DNA of 64,000 nucleotides, from NCBI RefSeq assembly GCF_012273515.2, contig NZ_CP050975.2, positions 8,122,001 through 8,186,000 of the forward strand. The letters run 5' to 3'. Positions 7,922 to 15,107 of this stretch are shown piece by piece. The translations under genes were made by a program, and so were the position numbers. Source of the DNA: Streptomyces sp. RPA4-2 (GTDB lineage Bacteria; Actinomycetota; Actinomycetes; Streptomycetales; Streptomycetaceae). Positions within the stretch are counted from its first letter, which is position 1. Each line of letters opens with the position of its first letter. The notes under the pieces are model-generated. The model was not told the DNA's origin, did not search any database, and saw only the letters and a program-made list of their open reading frames with translations.

Positions 7922-7946
7922 GGGGGTCGGGGGTCGGGGGTCTGGG
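7922..7946 (+). repeat. G-quadruplex-prone G tracts between permease and amidohydrolase genes
   Basis: Four runs of G (5, 5, 5 and 3 bases) separated by TC, TC and TCT on the plus strand, which is the template strand for the minus-strand operon. The pattern fits a short-loop quadruplex and could slow polymerase between the two genes. Confidence 0.4.
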
Positions 7947-7970
7947 TCGGGTGGGCAGTGCGGGGAGGGG

Positions 7971-9464
7971 TCAGTGCGGTGCGGTCAGCAGCCGGGGCGC
8001 GTCGGCGTCGGTGCCGCGGCCGGTGCGGAAGTACGGGGATCTGCGCACCCACTTGGCCCAGGCGGCCGCCACGCATCCGGAGGCGATCATCAGTGCGGGT
8101 ACGAGCAGCAGGAACCACCCGTTGTCCGCGCTGACTTCGAGATGGTCGGTGGAGGTGTAGAAGGACCAGGCGAGGTAGCCGCCGAGGCCGAGCAGGGCCG
8201 CGGCGCTCAGGGAGGGGAGCACCACGGCCCGTATCCCCTGCCGCCAGTCCTCGCGCAGCAGGCCGCGGAAGCGCGCCGCGGCCGCCAGAGCGGTGAGCGC
8301 GTAGGACAGGGCGACGACGATCCCGACCGCGTTCACCGTCGCCATGATCATGTCGGCGAGCCGGGGGATGACCAGGGCGAGCGCCGCCACCGCCGCCGCC
8401 AGCGCGCCGATCAGCAGGGTCCCGGCCGCCGGAGTCCCGTACCGGGAGCTGACCTTGGACCACACCGGACCCAGCGTGCCGTCCCGGCTCATCGCGAACA
8501 TCCCCCGAGCCGTCGGGATCACCCCCGCCTGGAGTGAGGCGACGGCCGAGAACATCAGCGCCACCAGAGGCAGCGCGGCGAGGGGCTGGGAGGCCAGACG
8601 GTCACCGAAGTACGCCAGCCCCTGGGCGCCGTGACCCGCCAACTCGTCCTCGGACAGCACGCGTTGGAAGGCGACCGAGCCGAGGAGGAAGAGTCCGAGC
8701 ATCGTGACCAGCGTGATGGTCCCGGCCCGTGAGGCGTCCTTGGGGTCACGTACCTCCTCGTTCACGGTGAACGCCGCCTCGAACCCCCAGTAGCAGAACA
8801 CCGACAGCAGCATGCCCTGCGCGAGGGCCGAGGCCGAGGGGATGGCGAACGGGTCGAACCAGCTCAGGCGGAAGGGGTGCGGACCGGTGACGATGCCGTA
8901 TCCGCAGAAGCCCAGCAGGACGACGTACTCGAAGACCAGCAGCCCGCCCTGCAACCGGGCGGCGGTTCTGACCCCGGTGACCGCCGTGAGGGTGACGGCG
9001 ACGAGGACCACGACGCCCACCGCGGTCGTCTGGGCGGTGGAACCCGGGTCCAGCGTGAACCCGGCCGCCTCGTGCAGCCCGGCCTCACCGGCGAGTTGCA
9101 GCATCGTCGAGCCGGTCACGGCGGTGGTGTAGGCGAGAAAGGCCACCGTGGCCACGATGTTCACCCAGCCGACCAGGAAACCGAGCCAGGGAGTGAGTGA
9201 ACGGCCCACCCAGACATAGCCGTTGCCCGCGTTCGGCTCGACCCGGTTCAGCCGGGAGTAGGCGCCCGCGATCCCCAGGACCGGGAGGAAGGCCAGCAGC
9301 ATGATGGCGGGCAGATGCAGACCGACCACCCCCGCCGTCACGCCGAGCCCGATGCCGATGCTGGTCGTCGCCGCCGTACTGGACGCGGCGATCGCGACGC
9401 CGTCCACGACGCCGAGGGACTTGCGCAGGGACGGGGGATCCACACCGTACGGCTTCTGCGTCAT
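7971..9464 (-). CDS. APC-superfamily amino acid permease
   Basis: About 497 residues with 12 or more hydrophobic segments. It starts MTQKPYGVDPPSLRKSLGVVDGVAI, then SSTAATTSIGIGLGVTAG (typical TM1 with the unwound glycine-rich stretch). The conserved YVWVGRSLTPWLGFLVGW and FEAAFTVNEEVRDPKDASR loops are present. ATG at 9464 is chosen because GGAG sits 10 nt upstream; GTG at 9482 is a longer alternative. It should import an amino acid or amine with proton or sodium symport. Divergent from the TetR gene at 9583, whose operator lies in the shared 118-bp region. Confidence 0.87.
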   Translation of the reverse strand: MTQKPYGVDPPSLRKSLGVVDGVAIAASSTAATTSIGIGLGVTAGVVGLHLPAIMLLAFLPVLGIAGAYSRLNRVEPNAGNGYVWVGRSLTPWLGFLVGWVNIVATVAFLAYTTAVTGSTMLQLAGEAGLHEAAGFTLDPGSTAQTTAVGVVVLVAVTLTAVTGVRTAARLQGGLLVFEYVVLLGFCGYGIVTGPHPFRLSWFDPFAIPSASALAQGMLLSVFCYWGFEAAFTVNEEVRDPKDASRAGTITLVTMLGLFLLGSVAFQRVLSEDELAGHGAQGLAYFGDRLASQPLAALPLVALMFSAVASLQAGVIPTARGMFAMSRDGTLGPVWSKVSSRYGTPAAGTLLIGALAAAVAALALVIPRLADMIMATVNAVGIVVALSYALTALAAAARFRGLLREDWRQGIRAVVLPSLSAAALLGLGGYLAWSFYTSTDHLEVSADNGWFLLLVPALMIASGCVAAAWAKWVRRSPYFRTGRGTDADAPRLLTAPH

Positions 9465-9538
9465 GGCCTGCTCCGATCGCACCCGGGGCCTGGTTCCGGC
9501 CCGATGACCGGAAATGAAACTGCCCGGGGCCTTAACAG

Positions 9539-9553
9539 GTCAACGCTGTTGAC
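9539..9553. promoter_or_regulatory. Palindromic operator between permease and tetR
   Basis: GTCAAC-GCT-GTTGAC, a perfect 6-bp inverted repeat with 3-bp centre, 30 bp upstream of the TetR start. TTGAC on either strand could also serve as a -35. Probably bound by the adjacent TetR regulator to control both divergent units. Confidence 0.55.
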
Positions 9554-9582
9554 ATAAGGTGCCCGCACCGGAGGGAGAGCCC

Positions 9583-10302
9583 ATGGCCGAACGAGTCGTC
9601 CCGCCCGCCGCCCGGCGGCGCCGACGCCCCACCAAGACGGGTGTCGTCCTCTCCGAGGAGCTCATCGTCGAGACGGCGCTGCGGCTGCTCAAGGAGCACG
9701 GCGCCGACGCCCTGACCGTCCGCCGCCTCGGCCTCGCCCTCGGCGCCGATCCCACGGCCCTGTACCGGTACTTCCGCGACACCGACGACCTGCTGCTCGC
9801 CATCGCCGACGAACTCATCGGCCGTACGCTGCGCACCTGGCGCCCCACCGGCGACTGGCGGGCCGACCTGCGCGACCTCGGCCTGCGGATGCACTCAGGA
9901 TCGCTCGCCCATCCACAGGCCGCGGTGCTCAGCGCGTATCGCGTCACGGGCCGGGTCCACGAGATCGCCGCGGTGGAGACGATCCTCGGCGTGCTGCGCG
10001 GCGCCGGATTTCCCGACGTCGAGGCCGTACGGATCTACCACGCGTTCGTCGATCAGGCGCTGGCCTTCGCGGCCCTCGACGCGGCGAGCGTGGCCCTTCC
10101 CCGGGCCGCGCGCGAGGCCGAGGCGGGGGTGTGGCGGGCGACGTACGCGCGACTGTCCCCCGACACGCACCCGCACATCGCGGCGACGGCGCGTCATCTG
10201 GTGGCGGACATGCGGCGCAGCGCCTACCCGGCGGCGCTCGACCTGCTGCTGTCCGCGGCGGCCGCCCGACTGGAGGAGATCCAGGAGCTCCCGGGGACGT
10301 GA
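9583..10302 (+). CDS. TetR-family regulator with TetR_C-type ligand domain
   Basis: 239 residues, starting MAERVVPPAARRRRRPTK. The DNA-binding domain reads LSEELIVETALRLLKEHGADALTVRRLGLALGADPTALYRYFRDTDDLL, the type found in TetR and its close relatives. ATG at 9583 has a strong GGAGGGAG site. The C-terminal domain is helical and ends LEEIQELPGT. Likely represses the divergent permease-amidohydrolase operon and itself, with the amidohydrolase substrate or product as inducer (inference from layout). Confidence 0.85.
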   Translation: MAERVVPPAARRRRRPTKTGVVLSEELIVETALRLLKEHGADALTVRRLGLALGADPTALYRYFRDTDDLLLAIADELIGRTLRTWRPTGDWRADLRDLGLRMHSGSLAHPQAAVLSAYRVTGRVHEIAAVETILGVLRGAGFPDVEAVRIYHAFVDQALAFAALDAASVALPRAAREAEAGVWRATYARLSPDTHPHIAATARHLVADMRRSAYPAALDLLLSAAAARLEEIQELPGT

Positions 10303-10426
10303 GGGACACGCCAGACGGCAGACACCAGACGCAGACGCGAGCGGAGGGCGCCTGTCACACCGACGGGCGTTCGCTCGTCGTTCCACCGGACCTGTCCGCA
10401 CCTCGGCCCCAGGAGGCTGACCGCAC

Positions 10427-10888
10427 ATGACCCCGCCCGCCCGCACCTTGAAGCTGCGCACGCAGGACACGCTCCGCCGGCTGGAACAGGACGTCGACGT
10501 CTGGGTGTCCACGGCGGACCCGGACGGGGCGGCGCCCCACCTGATCCCGCTGTCCTACCTCTGGAACGGCACGACCGTGCTGCTGTCCACCCCGGGCGCC
10601 AGTCCGACGGGCCGCAACCTGCGTGCGACCGGCACGGTACGGCTGGGCTTCGGGCCGACCCGCGACGTGGTCATGGTCGACGGCACCGTCGAGACACTGG
10701 AACCGGCCGGACTGCCCGCCGGTGTCGGCGACGCCTTCGCCGAGCGGACCGGCTTCGATCCACGCCGCCTGACCACCGCCTACCTCTACTTCCGCGTCAC
10801 TCCACGACGGGTACAGGCCTGGCGCGAGGCCGACGAGATCGCCGGCCGCGACCTCATGCGGGACGGAGAGTGGCTCGTGGACGACTGA
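10427..10888 (+). CDS. Pyridoxamine 5'-phosphate oxidase-like flavin/F420-binding protein
   Basis: 153 residues with the split-barrel fold signature: DVDVWVSTADPDGAAPHLIPLSYLWNG, then LLSTPGASPTGRNLRATGTVRLGFG and a C-terminal YLYFRVTPRRVQAWRE. Members bind FMN, heme or F420 and reduce small substrates; the cofactor cannot be settled here. It follows the tetR gene by 124 nt on the same strand. A start-proximal AGGAGG lies about 10 nt before ATG 10427. Confidence 0.8.
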   Translation: MTPPARTLKLRTQDTLRRLEQDVDVWVSTADPDGAAPHLIPLSYLWNGTTVLLSTPGASPTGRNLRATGTVRLGFGPTRDVVMVDGTVETLEPAGLPAGVGDAFAERTGFDPRRLTTAYLYFRVTPRRVQAWREADEIAGRDLMRDGEWLVDD

Positions 10889-10968
10889 TTCCGTGGGACG
10901 GGGTATCCGGGAGGCGCGGGGCAGCGACGGCCCGGCCGACCGCGCCCCCGATCCCCGACGGAGGAACC

Positions 10969-11361
10969 ATGGCACTGGTACTGGCAGGCGTGGTGGTGCT
11001 GGACTGCGCCGAGCCCGAGAAGCTCGCCGCGTTCTACAAGGAACTCCTCGACGGCGAGGAGACGGACACGAGCGCGAACCGCATCGACATCAGGGGCGCG
11101 GACGGGACGCGGATGGGTTTCCGCAGGGACCTCACGGCGACGCCGCCGAGTTGGCCGCGCCCCGAGAACTCCCTCCAGGTCCATCTGGACTTCCAAGTGG
11201 CGGACCTGGACGAGGCGGAACGCCGGATCGTCGGTCTCGGCGGGCGCCCCATCGAGACCAAGGACGCCGCGGGACCCTTCGAGGAGCGGGGCTACGCCGA
11301 CCCGTCGGGGCACTCGTTCACCCTGTGCCTCACGCCCACCATGGCGCCGAAGCTGGGCTGA
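10969..11361 (+). CDS. VOC-superfamily (glyoxalase/bleomycin-resistance-like) protein
   Basis: 130 residues, starting MALVLAGVVVLDCAEPEKLAAFYKELL, one full pair of beta-alpha-beta-beta-beta modules. The ends are typical of the glyoxalase-like group: HLDFQVADLDEAERRIVGLGG and YADPSGHSFTLCL. ATG at 10969 has an excellent GGAGGAA site. Potential metal ligands (His in VHLDF and Glu in the C-terminal strand) are only partly conserved, so catalysis versus binding is open. Co-directional with the PPOX-like gene 80 nt upstream. Confidence 0.8.
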   Translation: MALVLAGVVVLDCAEPEKLAAFYKELLDGEETDTSANRIDIRGADGTRMGFRRDLTATPPSWPRPENSLQVHLDFQVADLDEAERRIVGLGGRPIETKDAAGPFEERGYADPSGHSFTLCLTPTMAPKLG

Positions 11362-11406
11362 ACCCGCCGGAGCCCCGGCCCGGCCCCGGCCCGGCGAGCA
11401 CGGTCG

Positions 11407-11745
11407 TCAACTCCGGCCACCCCGGGTGACCTTGCCCTTCCCCTTCCCCTTCCCCTTGTCCGGGGACGGCCAGATCCCCGTGGACCGCTCGACGGCCTTC
11501 GCGCCCGTACGGTCCGCCGCGCTGCGGGCGACGGCGAACAGCGCGCCCTGGAGGGCCGCGGCGAGCAGCACCTCACCCCAGCCGCGGTCCTTGTCCAGCG
11601 CGTCCGGGGCGTCCTCCTCGTGACGCACCGCCTTCCACGCCGCCTCGAACGCCAGCCCGGCCAGGGCTCCGCTCGCCCAGCCCAGCGCGAATCCCAACGG
11701 CTTGTAGGCGAGAGGGAGTTTGAGTTTCTTCCGTTTCTTGGGCAT
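11407..11745 (-). CDS. DUF4235 domain-containing small membrane protein
   Basis: 112 residues, starting MPKKRKKLKLPLAYKPLGFALGW. Family-typical features are the Gly/Ala-rich helix with GWASGALAGLAFEAAWK and the second helix GWGEVLLAAALQGALFAVARS. A basic tail consists of Lys-Gly repeats encoded by AAGGGG units. Function is unknown; the family is widespread in actinobacteria. Divergent from the cation-efflux gene at 11822. Confidence 0.8.
   Translation of the reverse strand: MPKKRKKLKLPLAYKPLGFALGWASGALAGLAFEAAWKAVRHEEDAPDALDKDRGWGEVLLAAALQGALFAVARSAADRTGAKAVERSTGIWPSPDKGKGKGKGKVTRGGRS
11435..11455 (-). repeat. AAGGGG hexamer repeat (quadruplex-prone) inside the DUF4235 gene
   Basis: Four C runs on the plus strand separated by TT, giving GGGG-AA repeats on the coding strand. 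They encode the Lys-Gly repeats near the C-terminus and make the mRNA quadruplex-prone. Confidence 0.45.
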
Positions 11746-11821
11746 GTGGGTCTCCTTCCGTGGTCCGAGTCGACGGTGTCACCGAATCCGGACGCCTGGT
11801 AGAGGGCCGCACCATCCGCCG

Positions 11822-12934
11822 ATGTGTGAGGTGCGCGGGCCTGGGCAGCCGGACGGGGTGAATCGGACATCGCAGGACCGGTCGGACCGGCCGAAGCCGT
11901 CGGCGCCATCCACGGAGCCGACGGAACCGAGGGAACCGGCGCGGTCGGAGCCGTCGCCGAAGCCGAAGGGGCAGGACCACGGGACGCGCCTGACCGTATT
12001 CGTGGCCCTCGGAGCCAATCTCCTGATCGCCGTGGCCAAGGCGGTGGGCGGACTGCTCACGGGTTCGCCCGCACTGCTCTCCGAGGCCGCGCACTCGGTG
12101 GCCGACAGCCTCAACGAGGTCTTCCTGCTCGCGGCCCTGCGCCGCAGCCGCCGGCCGGCCGACCGCCGGCACCCGTTCGGCTACGGCAAGGAGAGGTTCT
12201 TCTGGTCGCTGCTCGCCGCCGTCGGCATCTTCGTGATGGGCGGCTGCTTCTCGTTCTTCCAGGGCTTCGAGGCGCTCAGGAGCGGCAGCGAGGAGTCGTC
12301 CAGCGGCTATGTGGCGGGGCTGGCGGTCCTGGCCGTCTCCCTGCTCGCCGAGGGCGCGTCCCTGTTCCGCGCGCTGCACCAGGTGCGCAGGCAGGGCGGC
12401 GCCGGAGGGCTGCGCGACCCCGCCCTGCGCACGGTGGTCGCCGAGGACGGCACCGCCGTGCTGGGCGTGACGCTCGCGATCATCGGCATGGCGCTGCACA
12501 TGATCACCGGGCAGATCGTCTGGGAGGCCTCGGCATCCTTCGCCATCGGGGCACTCCTGGTGGGCGTCGCCTACTGGCTGGGCCGGGACGCGCGCGAGCA
12601 ACTCATCGGCCGGGCCGCCGACCCCGAATCGAGCGGCCGGATACGGGCCCTGCTGGAGGCGCAGCCCGAGATCGACAGCGTGGAGGCGCTGCTCACCATG
12701 GAGATCGGCCTCGACTCGACCCTGGTCGCCGCCCGGATCGACCTCGTGCCGGGCCTGGACAGCGAGGAGGTCGAGGAGGTCGCCGTCCGCATCAAACGCT
12801 CCGTCGCGAACATCGTGCCGGAGGCGGACCAGATCTTCCTGGACGTGACCGACGCGGCGGCGGCACGGGCAGCGTCGCGCGGGGACGGGACAGCGGAAGA
12901 CCCCGCCGCGACGGGGGAGCGCGGCGGGGCCTGA
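11822..12934 (+). CDS. Cation diffusion facilitator (CDF) transporter
   Basis: About 370 residues. A hydrophilic Pro/Glu/Ser-rich N-terminus of about 50 residues precedes TM1 (RLTVFVALGANLLIAVAKAV). TM2 carries the metal-site motif SEAAHSVADSLNEVFLL (His-x3-Asp). The conserved HPFGYGKERFFWSL loop follows, TM5 has AEDGTAVLGVTLAIIG (Glu-Asp variant like the ZnT9-type branch), and a C-terminal cytoplasmic domain follows. Predicted divalent metal/proton antiporter. The start is uncertain: ATG 11822, GTG 11831 and GTG 11858 are in frame without strong ribosome sites. The last codons form half of a hairpin at 12901-12929. Confidence 0.85.
   Translation: MCEVRGPGQPDGVNRTSQDRSDRPKPSAPSTEPTEPREPARSEPSPKPKGQDHGTRLTVFVALGANLLIAVAKAVGGLLTGSPALLSEAAHSVADSLNEVFLLAALRRSRRPADRRHPFGYGKERFFWSLLAAVGIFVMGGCFSFFQGFEALRSGSEESSSGYVAGLAVLAVSLLAEGASLFRALHQVRRQGGAGGLRDPALRTVVAEDGTAVLGVTLAIIGMALHMITGQIVWEASASFAIGALLVGVAYWLGRDAREQLIGRAADPESSGRIRALLEAQPEIDSVEALLTMEIGLDSTLVAARIDLVPGLDSEEVEEVAVRIKRSVANIVPEADQIFLDVTDAAAARAASRGDGTAEDPAATGERGGA
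12901..12929 (+). terminator. Hairpin overlapping the 3' end of the CDF gene
   Basis: Perfect 10-bp stem (CCCCGCCGCG with CGCGGCGGGG) and a 9-nt loop, ending 5 nt before the gene's last base. No U tract follows, which is common for GC-rich actinobacterial terminators. Confidence 0.4.
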
Positions 12935-13104
12935 GGTACGGGTGCCCAGCGGGCGACGGCTCATGCACGGCATGTCCGCGGGATCCCGGCGGCGGACTCG
13001 CGCCCCCTTCGGGGACCTCGGCGCAAACGCGGCCGGGGCCCCGGTCCCGCGCGGCCGGGGCTCCGGTCACGCACCGCGCGCCGTCGCCCGCGCGCCCGCG
13101 CCGC

Positions 13105-13548
13105 TCAGTCCGTCGGCTCCAGCACGAAGACGGGGATCTCGCGGTCCGTCTTCTTCTGGTAGTCGGCGTACGAGGGGTACGCCGCGACGGCGCGCTCCCA
13201 CCACTGGTCCTTCTCGGCACCGGTGACCTCACGGGCCCGCAGTTCCTGGCGGTTGGCGCCGTCCTGGAGTTCGACGTGCGGATCCGACTTCACGTTGTAG
13301 TACCAGACCGGATGCTTGGGGGCTCCGCCGAGCGAGGCGACCGCCGCGTAACGGCCGTCGTGCTCGACGCGCATGAGCGGGGTCTTGCGGATCTTGCCGC
13401 TCTTGGCACCGCGGGTCGTGAGAATGATTACCGGCAGTCCCGTGTCCTGCAGTGTGGTCCCCTCGGTGCCGCCGGAGCTCTCGTACAGCTCCACCTGCTC
13501 GCGCACCCACTGCGTCGGGCTGGGTTCGTACTCACCCTCAAGAGGCAT
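13105..13548 (-). CDS. F420-dependent nitroreductase (Ddn-like, DUF385)
   Basis: 147 residues, starting [27 protein letters not shown]. Family hallmarks are [54 protein letters not shown] and the conserved [22 protein letters not shown]. Relatives reduce quinones or nitro-compounds with F420H2. The start at 13548 is preferred because the longer frame to 13629 adds a non-conserved basic stretch. It stands alone on the minus strand. Confidence 0.85.
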   Translation of the reverse strand: MPLEGEYEPSPTQWVREQVELYESSGGTEGTTLQDTGLPVIILTTRGAKSGKIRKTPLMRVEHDGRYAAVASLGGAPKHPVWYYNVKSDPHVELQDGANRQELRAREVTGAEKDQWWERAVAAYPSYADYQKKTDREIPVFVLEPTD

Positions 13549-13718
13549 GACTTGCGTCCCATCTCGCGTCGTACTGGACCTGTCTCGGCATGATTCAACA
13601 CCAGCGCGGACGCGATTCATCCGCACCATGACCCCGCGGGTAATCGCGGACGCGGGACGCGTGCGCGACGGTGGGGACGTTCCCGGACGACGACCACGAA
13701 GGGGCCGCCCCCATGTGA

Positions 13719-13892
13719 GCAGTCACCGCACACGTTCCGACGACCCGCGCCGTGACCGAGGAGTTGTTGCGCCGGATCGGCGCCGGCGTCCCCGAAAGGA
13801 TCGCCGAGCTGTACGCCGAACGGATCGACTGGAAGCTCGGCCGGCCGATGGACGAGCACGGAAGCGCCGCGACCCCGTGGATTCGCCTTCGA
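13719..13892 (+). pseudogene. Truncated NTF2-fold (SnoaL-like) gene relic
   Basis: The frame through VTEELLRRIGAGVPERIAELYAERIDW and then KLGRPMDEHGSAATPWIR matches the first half of Streptomyces NTF2/SnoaL-like proteins. Homology stops abruptly and the frame continues as an Arg/Pro-rich sequence. An in-frame TGA lies just upstream at 13716 and no proper start with a ribosome site is visible. The second half of the fold is absent before the convergent LysE gene. Best read as a decayed gene. Confidence 0.5.
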
Positions 13893-14000
13893 ACCCGGCG
13901 CCGGCGTCCGACCGGGCACCGCGACCACTCCGTCCGCCCCTCGCCGCGACCGGTGACCTCGCCGGCCGACCCGCCGGGTTCTGGCGGCGGATCGCGGCAG

Positions 14001-14039
14001 GTCACACCGGTCACCTCACACCGGTCACGCCGGTCACGG
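14001..14039. repeat. Short CCGGTCAC repeats
   Basis: Three copies of CCGGTCAC (14007-14014, 14021-14028, 14030-14037) lie directly past the NTF2 relic and before the end of the LysE gene. They may be debris from the event that truncated the relic, or part of a terminator region. Confidence 0.35.
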
Positions 14040-14052
14040 CAGGTCCGCGTGC

Positions 14053-14685
14053 TCACGGTGAGGGGACGAGCATCCGCACGGCGAGCACCATGATCACGAC
14101 GCTGGACGCGAGCGCCGTGACCAGCCGCCCCCGGTGTCCCGTCAGGACCCGGCCCAGCAGTGCGCCGCTCCCGGCGATCAGCAGTTGCCAGCTCGCGGAC
14201 GCGACGAACGCGGCGAGCACGAACACCCCTTGCTCCAGCGGCCGTACGGCCTCCGTCGCACGGCTGCCGAGGACCAGCGCGGCGAAGTAGACGATGGTGG
14301 TGGGGTTCAGCAGGGTGATCCCCAGCAGCGTCAGATACGCCCTCGCCGGGTGCGCCGGATCCTTCGTGGAGCGGGCGGTGAGCCGCCGCTCGCGGTACTG
14401 GCGCAGTGCGGTGACGGCGCCCCGTATCGCCAGGGCGACCAGCACCAGCCCGGACACCCAGCGCAAGGGCGCCAGCACCGGCTGGAGCGCGGCGGCGAGC
14501 GCGGCACCCCCGAGCGCGGCGAGCAGGGCGTACACCCCGTCGGCGGTCGCGACGCCCAGCGCGGCGGACCCGCCGATCCGCAGTGACGTACGAGCAGTGA
14601 GGGACACTAGATAGGTCGCGACCGCTCCGACGGGGATGGCGATGCCATAGCCCGCGAGCAGCCCCGCGACGAGCGCGGCGGTCAC
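14053..14685 (-). CDS. LysE-family amino acid exporter
   Basis: 210 residues with about six hydrophobic segments. TM1 is VTAALVAGLLAGYGIAIPVGAVATYL; the loop region contains LRIGGSAALGVATADGVYALLA; TM4-5 include YLTLLGITLLNPTTIVYFAAL with the conserved Asn-Pro. Predicted efflux of basic amino acids or other small metabolites. GTG at 14685 overlaps the stop of a 35-codon upstream ORF by four bases (GTGA), which implies translational coupling. A 14-bp hairpin precedes that ORF. Confidence 0.8.
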   Translation of the reverse strand: MTAALVAGLLAGYGIAIPVGAVATYLVSLTARTSLRIGGSAALGVATADGVYALLAALGGAALAAALQPVLAPLRWVSGLVLVALAIRGAVTALRQYRERRLTARSTKDPAHPARAYLTLLGITLLNPTTIVYFAALVLGSRATEAVRPLEQGVFVLAAFVASASWQLLIAGSGALLGRVLTGHRGRLVTALASSVVIMVLAVRMLVPSP

Positions 14686-14789
14686 GATCGGGGAAGCGAG
14701 GGCCTCCGCGGTCGGCCGGGCTGCTGCTGGACCCGCACCGGACGAGTGGCGGCGGAGGTCGGCGGCAGGAAGGCTTCGTACATGGACAT
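14682..14789 (-). CDS. Putative leader peptide coupled to the LysE gene
   Basis: A 35-codon ORF starting MSMYEAFLPPTSAATRPVRV and ending in an Arg/Pro-rich tail. ATG at 14789 has GAGGAT 8 nt upstream, a better ribosome site than the LysE gene has. Its TGA overlaps the GTG of LysE, so ribosomes finishing it would initiate the exporter. It contains a Pro-Pro pair, a run of three Gln and several Arg, any of which could act as sensing codons. No homologue recognised; its coding status is inferred from layout. Confidence 0.45.
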   Translation of the reverse strand: MSMYEAFLPPTSAATRPVRVQQQPGRPRRPSLPRS

Positions 14790-14805
14790 GCGCAGATCCT
14801 CGGGC

Positions 14806-14850
14806 CCCGGCGGCGGCCCGTGCAACCGAATTACGGGGGCCGCCGCCGGG
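14806..14850 (-). promoter_or_regulatory. Long hairpin in the 5' leader of the LysE transcript
   Basis: Perfect 14-bp inverted repeat (14806-14819 and 14837-14850, arm CCCGGCGGCGGCCC) with a 17-nt loop, placed 17 nt upstream of the leader ORF start. It could be an attenuator, a riboswitch expression platform, or a terminator for transcription arriving from the right. Confidence 0.45.
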
Positions 14851-15037
14851 ATCACAAGGGACACCGCCGAGCCACGGGGAACGGGTGTCCACCGTGGCGG
14901 GAGCGGACGGTTCGAGCCATGGCCGCGCCTCCGCGCCGCCCCGCCGTCCGCCGGGCGCCCGGTCGGCGCCCCGCCGGGCGACGGCGTTCGGCCAGACCGC
15001 CCGACCGGAGCATCTGGCCGAACTTCGAGTGGCCCTG

Positions 15038-15056
15038 TAGATGCCTGGGGCATCTA
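15038..15056. promoter_or_regulatory. Palindromic operator candidate upstream of the P450 gene
   Basis: TAGATGCC-TGG-GGCATCTA, a perfect 8-bp inverted repeat, 51 bp upstream of the P450 start. Spacing and symmetry fit a dimeric repressor. It differs in sequence from the GAGAAC operators of the nearby TetR gene, so the regulator may be encoded elsewhere. Confidence 0.5.
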
Positions 15057-15107
15057 ATGAGGAGCGGCAAGATCGGCAAGAGGGAACCATCGCATGCGAG
15101 GTCACTC

